From Ramlibacter sp. (GTDB lineage: Bacteria; Pseudomonadota; Gammaproteobacteria; Burkholderiales; Burkholderiaceae_C): 6,233 nt of DNA. The translations under genes were made by a program, and so were the position numbers. Shown here piece by piece: positions 1 through 6,161 of the stretch. The notes beneath the pieces are model-generated. The model was not told the origin of the DNA. It did no database searches and saw nothing but the letters and a program-made list of their open reading frames with translations. Position 1 is the stretch's first letter; each line of letters starts with the position of its first letter. Location of the stretch: contig JAJNBO010000169.1 of assembly GCA_021156245.1 (NCBI GenBank), forward strand, positions 1-6,233, in the 5' to 3' direction.

Positions 1-17
1 CATCCTGTCGCGCCATC

Positions 18-1499
18 GTGCTGAGCGGAACCAATCTGTCCGCGGATCCCGGCCTCGTCGCCAAAGCCATCGCCGAGGCGACGGACGACATCATCTTCGC
101 CAAGGACCTGCAGTGCCGCTACCAGTTCGCCAACCCGGCGACGCTGGCTGCGCTGGGTTGCACGGCCGGGCAGGTGATCGGCCACACCGATGCGGAGTTC
201 ATGCGGGACCCGGCCACCGTTGCCCGGCTGGTCGAGATCGACCGCCGGGTGATCGCCGGCGGTGAAACAGTTGAAACGGAGCAGCCGCTGCGGCTGCCCG
301 ATGGCAGCCTCCGCTACTGGCTGACACGGCGCATGCCCTTGCGCGACAGCGAGGGCCAGCTGATCGGCCTGCTCGGCATCGCGCGCGACATCACCAGCCG
401 CAAGCTCGCCGAAAAACAGAACGACGCGGGCCGCCTGAAGCTGGAGATGGCGGTGCAGGCCGCGGGCCTGGTGATGGCCGAGATCGACTACCGCAACAAC
501 CAGAACCACATCTCGGCGGAACTGGCCCGCCTGCTGGAGCTGGGCGAAGGTGAAATGGTCGTGCCGCGGCAGGCGATCTTCGACCGCATCCATCGCGAAG
601 ACATCGACCGCTACATGGCCGGCATCCGGGCGGCGATGAACCCGGCGGGCAGCGGCCACCTGGCCATCGATGTCCGCGCCCAGTTGCCCAGCGGGACCGT
701 GCGCTGGCTGCACATCGTGCTGCAGGTGACCTTCTCCCTGGTGGACGGTGAGCTCAGGCCCGACCGCGGCATCTGCGCGGCCCGCGAGGTGACCGCCGAG
801 CGCGAGGCCGAGCGCCACAAGGACGAATTCATCGCGACGCTGGCGCACGAACTGCGCAACCCGCTGGCGCCCATCCGCACCGGCCTGGAGATCCTGCGGC
901 GGGTGGGCGAACTTCCACCCCAGGCGTCCCGCACGCGCGAGATGATGGAGCGCCAGCTCAACCACCTGGTTCGCCTGGTGGACGACCTGCTCGACGTGTC
1001 GCGCATCAGCCGCGGCAAGCTGGAGCTGCGGCTCGCGCCGGTGTCGCTGACGCAGGTGGTCGAGCATGCGCTGGAGGCCAGCCAGCCGGGGCTGGAGGCC
1101 GCCGGCCACACCTTGTCCGTCCACTTGCCGCAGCAGCCGGCGCTGGTGCAGGGCGACCTCACGCGGCTGGCGCAGGTGGTCAGCAACCTGGTGAACAACG
1201 CCGTCAAGTACACGCCGCGCGGCGGCCACATCGAGCTGGCGGCCCGCGTCGAAGGCGAAGAGGCCGTGGTGGAGGTGAGCGACAACGGCGCCGGCATCGC
1301 CGCCGGCTTGCTGCCGCACGTGTTCGACCTGTTCGCGCAAGGCGACGGCGCGCGCGACAAGGGGCAAGGCGGGCTGGGCATCGGCTTGTGGCTGGTGCGC
1401 AAGCTGGTGGAGATGCACGGAGGCCGCATCGAGGCCCGCAGCGCCGGCCCCGACCAGGGCAGCACCTTCACCGTGCGGTTGCCGTTGTCAGCGCCTTGA
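18..1499 (+). CDS. PAS-PAS sensor histidine kinase, soluble, N-terminus possibly incomplete
   Basis: A two-component sensor kinase that should autophosphorylate on histidine and pass the phosphate to a response regulator, which is not in this window. Counting from the GTG at 18, a first PAS domain spans about residues 13-130 (DDIIFAKD near its start, a GIARDIT-type PAC end) and a second about 140-262. The HisKA dimerisation helix carries the H-box AHELRNPLAPIR with phospho-acceptor His277. The ATPase domain (about 380-490) shows the N-box NNAVKYTP (Asn394), the G1 box VSDNGAGI (Asp422) and the G2 box GGLGIGLWLV (from Gly451). All catalytic boxes look intact. There is no membrane segment and no C-terminal receiver domain, so it looks like a cytoplasmic kinase sensing through PAS. 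The GTG has no Shine-Dalgarno sequence before it and the frame is open back to base 3, so the real start may lie outside the window. Signal and partner are unknown. Confidence 0.9.
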   Translation: MLSGTNLSADPGLVAKAIAEATDDIIFAKDLQCRYQFANPATLAALGCTAGQVIGHTDAEFMRDPATVARLVEIDRRVIAGGETVETEQPLRLPDGSLRYWLTRRMPLRDSEGQLIGLLGIARDITSRKLAEKQNDAGRLKLEMAVQAAGLVMAEIDYRNNQNHISAELARLLELGEGEMVVPRQAIFDRIHREDIDRYMAGIRAAMNPAGSGHLAIDVRAQLPSGTVRWLHIVLQVTFSLVDGELRPDRGICAAREVTAEREAERHKDEFIATLAHELRNPLAPIRTGLEILRRVGELPPQASRTREMMERQLNHLVRLVDDLLDVSRISRGKLELRLAPVSLTQVVEHALEASQPGLEAAGHTLSVHLPQQPALVQGDLTRLAQVVSNLVNNAVKYTPRGGHIELAARVEGEEAVVEVSDNGAGIAAGLLPHVFDLFAQGDGARDKGQGGLGIGLWLVRKLVEMHGGRIEARSAGPDQGSTFTVRLPLSAP

Positions 1500-1541
1500 A
1501 GCGACCGGCCTACAGTGTGCGCGGCTCGTGGCTGATGGGAG

Positions 1542-1560
1542 TGGCCCGGCGGCCGGGCTA
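1542..1560. terminator. GC-rich hairpin after the histidine kinase gene (terminator-like, no T-run)
   Basis: GCCCGG at 1544-1549 pairs perfectly with CCGGGC at 1553-1558 across a three-base loop. A G-T wobble and a T-A pair extend the stem by two. It lies 45 bases past the kinase stop and 24 bases before the small gene's ATG. No T-run follows on either strand, so it is not a classic intrinsic terminator. It could slow polymerase, stabilise the kinase mRNA 3' end, or sit in the leader of the next gene. In DNA this rich in GC such a stem can also arise by chance. Confidence 0.35.
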
Positions 1561-1570
1561 GCCTCTGGAC

Positions 1571-1577
1571 AAAGGAG
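1571..1577 (+). promoter_or_regulatory. Ribosome binding site of the 56-aa small gene
   Basis: AAAGGAG ends six bases before the ATG at 1584. It is a near-consensus Shine-Dalgarno sequence at good spacing. It is the main reason to accept the short reading frame that follows as a real gene. Confidence 0.7.
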
Positions 1578-1583
1578 CCTGCC

Positions 1584-1754
1584 ATGCCGGATCTGAACGA
1601 CGCCAACCCGACGCCGCCCGAGGAATCGAAGGCGCGGCTCAAGCGCGCGGAGGAAGAAAGCCGCAAGCTCGACTCGCCGCAGCGCACCAACGAATCCACG
1701 ATCGATCCCGAGAAGCCGGAAGAGGACATCCTCGACGGCTTCCACGGCGGCTGA
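1584..1754 (+). CDS. Small acidic hydrophilic protein, 56 aa, unknown function
   Basis: I do not recognise a named family. It is a short reading frame with a strong ribosome binding site, ATG start and TGA stop. 49 of its 56 sense codons end in G or C, as expected for a translated gene in this genome. The product has 15 acidic and 8 Lys/Arg residues, no Cys, Trp or Tyr, and neither a signal peptide nor a membrane segment, so it should be cytosolic. Residues 13-29 (EESKARLKRAEEESRKL) could form a charged helix. The remainder is rich in Pro, Asp and Glu and probably disordered, ending in the tail DILDGFHGG. It sits 84 bases after the kinase gene, so it could be cotranscribed or have its own promoter, and it converges with the araC-type gene. 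No function can be assigned. Confidence 0.7.
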   Translation: MPDLNDANPTPPEESKARLKRAEEESRKLDSPQRTNESTIDPEKPEEDILDGFHGG

Positions 1755-1765
1755 GGAGCGCCTCA
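1752..1765. repeat. Short palindrome spanning two convergent stop codons
   Basis: TGAGG at 1752-1756 and CCTCA at 1761-1765 are exact reverse complements around the four-base loop AGCG. The left arm begins with the TGA stop of the small gene. The right arm ends with the TGA stop, read on the - strand, of the AraC-type regulator. A five-pair stem without T-runs is too weak to call a terminator, but it is the only hairpin I noticed at this tail-to-tail junction. Confidence 0.35.
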
Positions 1766-2788
1766 TCCATTCCGCCGGAACTCGCCGGGGCTGACGCCCA
1801 CCCACTGCCGGAACGCGCGCGCGAAGCTCTTCTCGTTGCGGAACCCCACGGTTTCGGCCACCTGCTTGACCGGGCGGCTGGTGCGCCAGAGCAGGTCCTT
1901 CGCCTTGTCCAGCCGCACCTCGTCCTTCAGCTGCTGCAGGCTGGCGCCCTCTTCCTTCAACTGGCGGTGCAAGGTGCGCGCGGACACGTTCAGCAGCGAC
2001 GCCAGCGCCTCGGCGCTGTGGACCTGCGCGGGGTGGGCCGAGAGGGCCTGCCGCACCTGGGGCACCAGCAGCCGGTCGCGCCGGTACTGCAGCACCGTGA
2101 TGGACAGGGCGCGCTGCAGCATCTGCGTGAGCGCCTTCTCGTCGCGGCGCAGCGGCAGCGCCAGGTACTGGGCATCGAAGCGGATGGCCGCCGAGGCGGC
2201 GCCGAATCGCTGCGCGCCCGGGAACATGTACGCATACGCATCGGCATGCGCGGGCGCGTCGAACGGAAACTGCGCCTCCTGCAGCGGGATGCGCGAGTCG
2301 ACGTACCAGCAGGCGAGCCCGTGGATGTTGCGCAGCACGAAGGCGATGCTCAACTCGCGCAGCTCCGGCGGTAGCGGCCGCAGTTCCTGCAGCGTGACGG
2401 TGGCCACGCCGCCGCTGGCCGACACGGACAGCGCGATGTCGTCCGTGAGCAGGCCATGATGGCGGCACCAGCGCTTCAGCGCGACGCCGAGGTCCGGCGC
2501 GGTCAGCGAGGCGCGGGCGAGCATGCCGTAGCTGCCCCAGGGCAGCTTGCGCCGGAAGGCGCCGAGGCCCTCGTCGTCGAGCTCCTGCATGGCGGCCGCG
2601 GACAGGGCCTCCATCTGGCGGGACGTGATGCGGGCGTCCCCCTTGCCCAGCTGAGCTGGCGTGATCTGTGCCAGCGCGAGGGCCGCGCCGGGGCTCGCAC
2701 CCTGTCGCCGGTACGCGGCCGAGATCGCTCGGGCGAACGCCATGGGCGTGACGGCGGCAGGGGCGGGCCTGCGGGCTGCGGAGGGCAT
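1763..2788 (-). CDS. AraC-family transcriptional regulator with N-terminal Arabinose_bd-type domain
   Basis: A 341-aa DNA-binding regulator. The N-terminal two thirds (about residues 35-215) resembles the ligand-sensing Arabinose_bd-type domain found in many proteobacterial AraC proteins, with a landmark near [18 protein letters not shown]. The C-terminus holds the paired helix-turn-helix domain: first HTH about 258-277 ([20 protein letters not shown]), second from about 307 ([20 protein letters not shown]), closing with the family signature [10 protein letters not shown] chose the ATG at 2788. The frame can be extended to a TTG at 2833, but that would remove most of the space between the divergent genes and adds an Arg-rich stretch that does not look like domain sequence. 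It is divergent from the carboxylase operon and is the likely activator or repressor of it, with an acyl-CoA, free acid or related metabolite as a plausible effector. Effector and target are inferred from position only. Confidence 0.9.
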   Translation of the reverse strand: MPSAARRPAPAAVTPMAFARAISAAYRRQGASPGAALALAQITPAQLGKGDARITSRQMEALSAAAMQELDDEGLGAFRRKLPWGSYGMLARASLTAPDLGVALKRWCRHHGLLTDDIALSVSASGGVATVTLQELRPLPPELRELSIAFVLRNIHGLACWYVDSRIPLQEAQFPFDAPAHADAYAYMFPGAQRFGAASAAIRFDAQYLALPLRRDEKALTQMLQRALSITVLQYRRDRLLVPQVRQALSAHPAQVHSAEALASLLNVSARTLHRQLKEEGASLQQLKDEVRLDKAKDLLWRTSRPVKQVAETVGFRNEKSFARAFRQWVGVSPGEFRRNG

Positions 2789-2794
2789 GGCGCA

Positions 2795-2821
2795 AGTGTA
2801 GCGGCGTGGCAGGATTTGCAA
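2795..2821 (-). promoter_or_regulatory. Candidate leftward promoter of the araC-type gene
   Basis: Read on the - strand, TTGCAA (2821-2816) is followed after 15 bases by TACACT (2800-2795). Each hexamer matches four of six sigma-70 consensus positions. The spacing is shorter than the ideal 17. Transcription would start about seven bases on, essentially at the ATG at 2788, giving a leaderless or nearly leaderless message. No Shine-Dalgarno sequence precedes that ATG, which agrees with this reading. Confidence 0.3.
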
Positions 2822-2876
2822 CCGTCCGGGCAACCCGGGCTGCGGCCGAGCGGCTAAGCTCCGGGCAGCGCCCGAC

Positions 2877-2881
2877 AGGAG
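2877..2881 (+). promoter_or_regulatory. Ribosome binding site that fixes the carboxylase beta-subunit start
   Basis: AGGAG lies five bases before the GTG at 2887. The frame is open further upstream to a GTG at 2806, but only the 2887 start has a Shine-Dalgarno sequence. Only this start gives the family-typical N-terminus [11 protein letters not shown]. Confidence 0.75.
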
Positions 2882-2886
2882 ACAAA

Positions 2887-4509
2887 GTGCCGGTCCTCGA
2901 ATCCCAACTCAATCCGCGCTCCGCGGACTTCCAGTCCAACGTGGCGGCCATGCAGGCGCTGGTGGACGACCTGAACGCGCAGGTGGCCCTGCACGCGGCC
3001 GGCGGCGGAGAAGCCGCGCGCAAGAAGCACCAGGCCCGCGGCAAGCTGCCGCCGCGCGAGCGCGTGCAGATGCTGCTGGACCCGGGCACGCCCTTCCTCG
3101 AGATCGGCCCGCTCGCCGCCCACGGCATGTACCTGGAAAAGGACGGCGTGATGGCGGCGCCCTGCGCCGGCATGATCGCGGGCATCGGTCGCGTGAGTGG
3201 GGTCGACTGCATGATCGTCTGCAACGACGCCACCGTGAAGGGCGGCACCTACTACCCGATGACGGTGAAGAAGCACCTGCGCGCGCAGGAGATCGCCGCG
3301 CAGAACCGCCTGCCGTGCCTGTACCTGGTGGACTCCGGCGGCGCCAACCTGCCGAACCAGGACGAAGTGTTCCCGGACCGCGAGCACTTCGGCCGCATCT
3401 TCTACAACCAGGCCAACCTGTCGGCGCAGGGCATCGCGCAGATCGCCGTGGTGATGGGCTCCTGCACCGCCGGCGGCGCCTACGTGCCGGCGATGAGCGA
3501 CGAGACCATCATCGTCAAGGAGCAGGGCACCATCTTCCTGGGCGGGCCGCCGCTGGTGAAGGCTGCCACCGGAGAAGTGGTGAGCGCCGAAGACCTGGGC
3601 GGCGGCGACGTGCACACGCGCCTGTCCGGCGTGGCGGACCACCTGGCGATGAACGACGAACATGCGCTGGCGCTGGCGCGCAAGGCGGTGGCGACCCTGA
3701 ACCGTCCGAAGACGCCGCCGGTGCAGTTGCGCAGGCCGGAGCCGCCGAAATACGACCGCAAGGAGCTGTACGGGGTGATCCCGACCGACGCGCGCAAGCC
3801 CTTCGACGTGCGCGAGATCATCGCCCGGCTGGTGGACGGTTCGGAGTTCCATGAGTTCAAGGCGCGCTTCGGCACCACGCTGGTCTGCGGCTTCGCGCAC
3901 CTCGAGGGCATGCCGGTCGGCATCATCGCCAACAACGGCATCCTGTTCTCGGAGTCGGCGCAGAAGGGCGCCCACTTCATCGAGCTGTGCTGCCAGCGCA
4001 AGGTGCCGCTGGTGTTCCTGCAGAACATCACCGGCTTCATGGTCGGCCGCAAGTACGAAAGCGAGGGCATCGCGCGCCACGGCGCCAAGCTGGTGACCGC
4101 GGTGGCCACCGCCAGCGTGCCCAAGTTCACCGTCATCATCGGCGGCAGCTACGGGGCCGGCAACTACGGCATGTGCGGCCGCGCCTATTCGCCGCGCTTC
4201 CTGTGGATGTGGCCCAGCGCGCGCATCTGCGTGATGGGCGCGGAGCAGGCCGCGAGCGTGCTCGCGACCGTCAAGCGCGACGGCATCGAAGGCCGCGGCG
4301 GGCAGTGGAGCGCCGAGGAGGAGGCCGCGTTCAAGCAGCCGATCCTCGACCAGTTCGGCCGCCAGTCGCACCCGTACTACTCCAGCGCGCGCCTGTGGGA
4401 CGACGGCGTGATCGACCCCGCCGACACGCGCCGCGTGCTCGCGCTGGGCTTGTCCGCCGCCATGAACGCGCCGATCGGCGAGCCGAAGTTCGGCGTCTTC
4501 CGGATGTGA
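2887..4509 (+). CDS. Acyl-CoA carboxylase beta (carboxyltransferase) subunit, methylcrotonyl-/geranyl-CoA type
   Basis: Carboxyltransferase subunit of a biotin-dependent acyl-CoA carboxylase. It moves CO2 from carboxybiotin to the gamma carbon of an alpha,beta-unsaturated acyl-CoA (3-methylcrotonyl-CoA in leucine breakdown, geranyl-CoA in terpene breakdown). At 540 aa it is near the usual length of about 535. The crotonase-like N-lobe has [19 protein letters not shown] and the oxyanion loop [12 protein letters not shown] (from Gly191). The C-lobe has [10 protein letters not shown] (Phe384) and [16 protein letters not shown] (419-434). These motifs are those of the MCC/GCC lineage rather than propionyl-CoA carboxylase. 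Two details stand out: Tyr422, where I recall Phe in methylcrotonyl enzymes, and a stretch at 80-96 about five residues longer than the Pseudomonas LiuB I remember. It is first in the operon and overlaps the dehydrogenase gene by four bases. The required biotin-carrying alpha subunit is not in the window. The class is secure; the choice between liuB-like and atuC-like is not, so no symbol is given. Confidence 0.93.
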   Translation: MPVLESQLNPRSADFQSNVAAMQALVDDLNAQVALHAAGGGEAARKKHQARGKLPPRERVQMLLDPGTPFLEIGPLAAHGMYLEKDGVMAAPCAGMIAGIGRVSGVDCMIVCNDATVKGGTYYPMTVKKHLRAQEIAAQNRLPCLYLVDSGGANLPNQDEVFPDREHFGRIFYNQANLSAQGIAQIAVVMGSCTAGGAYVPAMSDETIIVKEQGTIFLGGPPLVKAATGEVVSAEDLGGGDVHTRLSGVADHLAMNDEHALALARKAVATLNRPKTPPVQLRRPEPPKYDRKELYGVIPTDARKPFDVREIIARLVDGSEFHEFKARFGTTLVCGFAHLEGMPVGIIANNGILFSESAQKGAHFIELCCQRKVPLVFLQNITGFMVGRKYESEGIARHGAKLVTAVATASVPKFTVIIGGSYGAGNYGMCGRAYSPRFLWMWPSARICVMGAEQAASVLATVKRDGIEGRGGQWSAEEEAAFKQPILDQFGRQSHPYYSSARLWDDGVIDPADTRRVLALGLSAAMNAPIGEPKFGVFRM

Positions 4510-5651
4510 TCGTGGACAACGCTTCCATCTACGACAACCCCGACCACGAGCTGCTGCGCGACCAGGTCGCGCGCTTCGTCGCGAAGGAAGTCGAGCCGCA
4601 CGGGGCGCAGTGGGAAGAGCAGGGCTTCGTGCCGCGCGACGTGTTGCGGCGCATGGGCAGCGCAGGGCTGCTGGGCCTGATGTTCGAGCCGGAGTACGGC
4701 GGCGGCGGCGCGGATGCCATGACCAACCTGGTATTCGCAGAGGCGCTGTCGCAGTCGACCTTCGCGGGATTCATCATCACCGTGCTGGTCCACACCGACA
4801 TGGCCGGGCCGCACCTGCACCACGCGGGCAACGCCGCGCAGAAGGACAAGTACCTCAAGCGCGTGACGGCCGGCGAGGCGATCTGCGCGGTCGGCATCAC
4901 CGAACCCGGCGCGGGTTCGGACGTCGCCGGCATCCGAACGACGGCCAGGCGGGATGGCGACCACTGGGTGCTCAACGGCACCAAGATGTTCATCACCAAC
5001 GGCGTGCACGCGGACCTGTACTTCGTCGCGGCCAAGTCGGGGCCCGGCAAGCGCGAGGTGTCGATGTTCATCGTCGAGAAGGGAACCCCCGGCTTCACCG
5101 TGGGCCGCGCGCTGAAGAAGACCGGCTGGCTGTCGTCGGACACGGCGGAACTGGTGTTCGACAACGTGCGCATCCCTGCCGGCAACCTGCTGGGCGAGGA
5201 GGGCAGGGGCTTCTATTCGGTGATGAAGAATTTCCAGACCGAACGCATCGCCCTGGCAGCCATGGCCGTCGGCCATTGCCAGCAGGCGCTGAAGCACACG
5301 CTGGACTACGTGCGCCAGCGCCAGGCCTTCGGCGGGCCGCTGTGGGACCAGCAGGTGATCCGCCAGCGCCTGTCCATGCTGGACGCGAAGACGCGCGCCG
5401 CGCGTCAGTTCATGTACCACTGCGCCTGGCGGGTGACGCAGGGGCACGACATCGTGCAGGACGTCTCCATGCTCAAGGCGTTGACGGGCGAGCTGGTCAA
5501 CGAGGTGGTGCAGGCCTGCCAGCAGTTCCACGGCGGCATGGGCTACATCCGTGAAACCGCCATCGAGCGGCTCTGGCGCGATGCGCGGGTGCTGGCCATC
5601 GGCGGCGGCGCGACGGAAGTGATGCTGGAAGAAGTCGCGAAGCGATACTGA
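4506..5651 (+). CDS. Acyl-CoA dehydrogenase, helix-G-glutamate type
   Basis: Cytosolic FAD enzyme making the alpha,beta double bond of an acyl-CoA and passing electrons to electron-transfer flavoprotein. The 381-aa length is typical. Seen in order: the all-helical N-terminal domain (about 10-125) with [10 protein letters not shown], the middle beta domain with the FAD/substrate signature [12 protein letters not shown] (131-142) and [10 protein letters not shown], then the C-terminal helical domain with RQAFGGPL and the FAD-contact motif QFHGGMGY (340-347). Glu246 in FQTERIALA sits where isovaleryl- and long-chain acyl-CoA dehydrogenases carry their catalytic base. The usual C-terminal Glu of short/medium-chain enzymes is Gly367 here (IGGGATEV). 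The GTG at 4506 overlaps the previous TGA as GTGA; a second GTG at 4512 is possible, and neither has a Shine-Dalgarno sequence, so translation is probably coupled. It likely supplies the enoyl-CoA used by the adjacent carboxylase. Isovaleryl-CoA or citronellyl-CoA are both plausible substrates. Confidence 0.92.
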   Translation: MIVDNASIYDNPDHELLRDQVARFVAKEVEPHGAQWEEQGFVPRDVLRRMGSAGLLGLMFEPEYGGGGADAMTNLVFAEALSQSTFAGFIITVLVHTDMAGPHLHHAGNAAQKDKYLKRVTAGEAICAVGITEPGAGSDVAGIRTTARRDGDHWVLNGTKMFITNGVHADLYFVAAKSGPGKREVSMFIVEKGTPGFTVGRALKKTGWLSSDTAELVFDNVRIPAGNLLGEEGRGFYSVMKNFQTERIALAAMAVGHCQQALKHTLDYVRQRQAFGGPLWDQQVIRQRLSMLDAKTRAARQFMYHCAWRVTQGHDIVQDVSMLKALTGELVNEVVQACQQFHGGMGYIRETAIERLWRDARVLAIGGGATEVMLEEVAKRY

Positions 5652-5664
5652 GGTTCCCAACATC

Positions 5665-5670
5665 GAAGGA
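5665..5670 (+). promoter_or_regulatory. Ribosome binding site of the exported small protein gene
   Basis: GAAGGA ends five bases before the ATG at 5676. It supports that start and independent translation initiation within the operon. Confidence 0.6.
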
Positions 5671-5675
5671 TCAAC

Positions 5676-6161
5676 ATGACGACGGAAACAAGGAAGGCGG
5701 TTCGCCTCGGCGGCGCCACGCTGGTGGCGACATTCTTGTGGGCTGCCGCCGGCACCGCCGTGGCCCGGAACGACCAGGTGCTGCTTCCCATCGACGGCGC
5801 GCTGAAGGCGGGCGGCGGCATCCCCGTTCGGTTCGGCAGCGCGACGAAGGTCACCGCTGATCGGGTCATCGGAATGGTCGACGCACACGGCGTGGCCCGA
5901 CCCAGCGGCGGCACTGGCAACAGCAGCAACGGCTTCAGGACCGAGCGACGTTCGGACGCGGAGATCTGCCAGGACGCCTTGCGAATGGCGGTCAGCCAAC
6001 TGCAGAGCGGCGCCCGCGCCATGGGCGCGACGGAAGTCGTCGGCGTGATGGGCAGCCACATCGGCAGCGGCCTGGACAGCCCGACCCAATACGAATGCCG
6101 CATCGGTCACACGCGCGGCGTGGTGGATCTCCGCGGCCAGGCGGTTCGGGCGGCGCCATGA
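5676..6161 (+). CDS. Exported small protein of unknown function inside the acyl-CoA operon
   Basis: A 161-aa protein with a Sec-type signal peptide: basic start (TRKAVRL), hydrophobic core about 12-26, and a likely signal peptidase I site after AVA at residue 30. There is no lipobox Cys, so it is probably soluble in the periplasm. The mature part opens RNDQVLLPIDGAL, then has a Gly/Ser/Asn-rich middle (about 72-90), a helix ICQDALRMAVSQLQSGARAMGATEVV, and ends YECRIGHTRGVVDLRGQAV. Cys98 and Cys141 could form a disulfide. The pattern (R-D/N start, LPI-AL, C...A..LQ..A...GA..VV, YEC..G...GV.L.G) recalls a family of small Burkholderiales/Pseudomonas secreted proteins often mislabelled 'excinuclease ABC subunit A'; nothing links it to DNA repair. 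It starts 24 bases after the dehydrogenase and its stop overlaps the hydratase start, so it belongs to the transcript. Its role there is unknown. Confidence 0.8.
   Translation: MTTETRKAVRLGGATLVATFLWAAAGTAVARNDQVLLPIDGALKAGGGIPVRFGSATKVTADRVIGMVDAHGVARPSGGTGNSSNGFRTERRSDAEICQDALRMAVSQLQSGARAMGATEVVGVMGSHIGSGLDSPTQYECRIGHTRGVVDLRGQAVRAAP

Larger units (their letters stand above)
2789..2886. promoter_or_regulatory. Divergent control region between the araC-type gene and the carboxylase operon
   Basis: These 98 bases must hold the promoters and probably the operator for both directions. Visible elements are a TTGCAA palindrome (2816-2821), the repeated hexamer GCAACC (2818-2823 and 2830-2835), and a small inverted repeat CCGGG-CAA-CCCGG (2826-2838). 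CCGGGC also recurs at 2861-2866. A rightward -10-like TAAGCT lies at 2855-2860 but has no acceptable -35 before it, consistent with an activator-dependent promoter. Which element is the regulator's binding site cannot be decided from one sequence. Confidence 0.5.

Noticed and set aside
1485..1516. A possible rightward promoter TTGTCA ... TACAGT upstream of the small gene
   Set aside because: The hexamers are reasonable, but the spacing of 20 bases is too long for a confident sigma-70 promoter, and the -35 lies inside the kinase coding end.
611..1729. A 372-codon - strand reading frame opposite the histidine kinase and small gene
   Set aside because: Ser/Arg-rich translation without motifs; the kinase frame on the other strand carries every expected catalytic box.
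2806..2886. An N-terminal extension of the carboxylase beta subunit from the GTG at 2806
   Set aside because: No ribosome binding site before it. The extra residues do not match the family, and it would cover the promoter region. The 2887 start has AGGAG and the expected N-terminus.
1488..3248. A 586-codon - strand reading frame running across the small gene, the regulator and the intergenic region
   Set aside because: It is an alternative frame of the regulator region with Arg/Pro/Ala-rich translation, and it crosses the divergent promoter region.
2854..4371. A 505-codon - strand reading frame opposite the carboxylase beta subunit
   Set aside because: Low-complexity composition rich in Ala, His, Val and Arg, no recognisable motif, and complete overlap with an unmistakable carboxyltransferase gene.
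3987..4505. An N-terminal extension of the dehydrogenase overlapping the carboxylase gene
   Set aside because: The translated extension is Arg-rich out-of-frame carboxylase sequence, and the dehydrogenase reaches full family length from 4506.
5652..5675. A terminator or promoter between the dehydrogenase and the exported protein gene
   Set aside because: Only 24 bases, with a ribosome binding site and no inverted repeat or promoter-like hexamers.
4377..6110. A long - strand reading frame (577 codons) opposite the dehydrogenase and exported protein genes
   Set aside because: Its sequence is rich in Ala, Arg, His and Val without domain motifs. It mirrors well-recognised genes on the + strand and is a product of high GC content.
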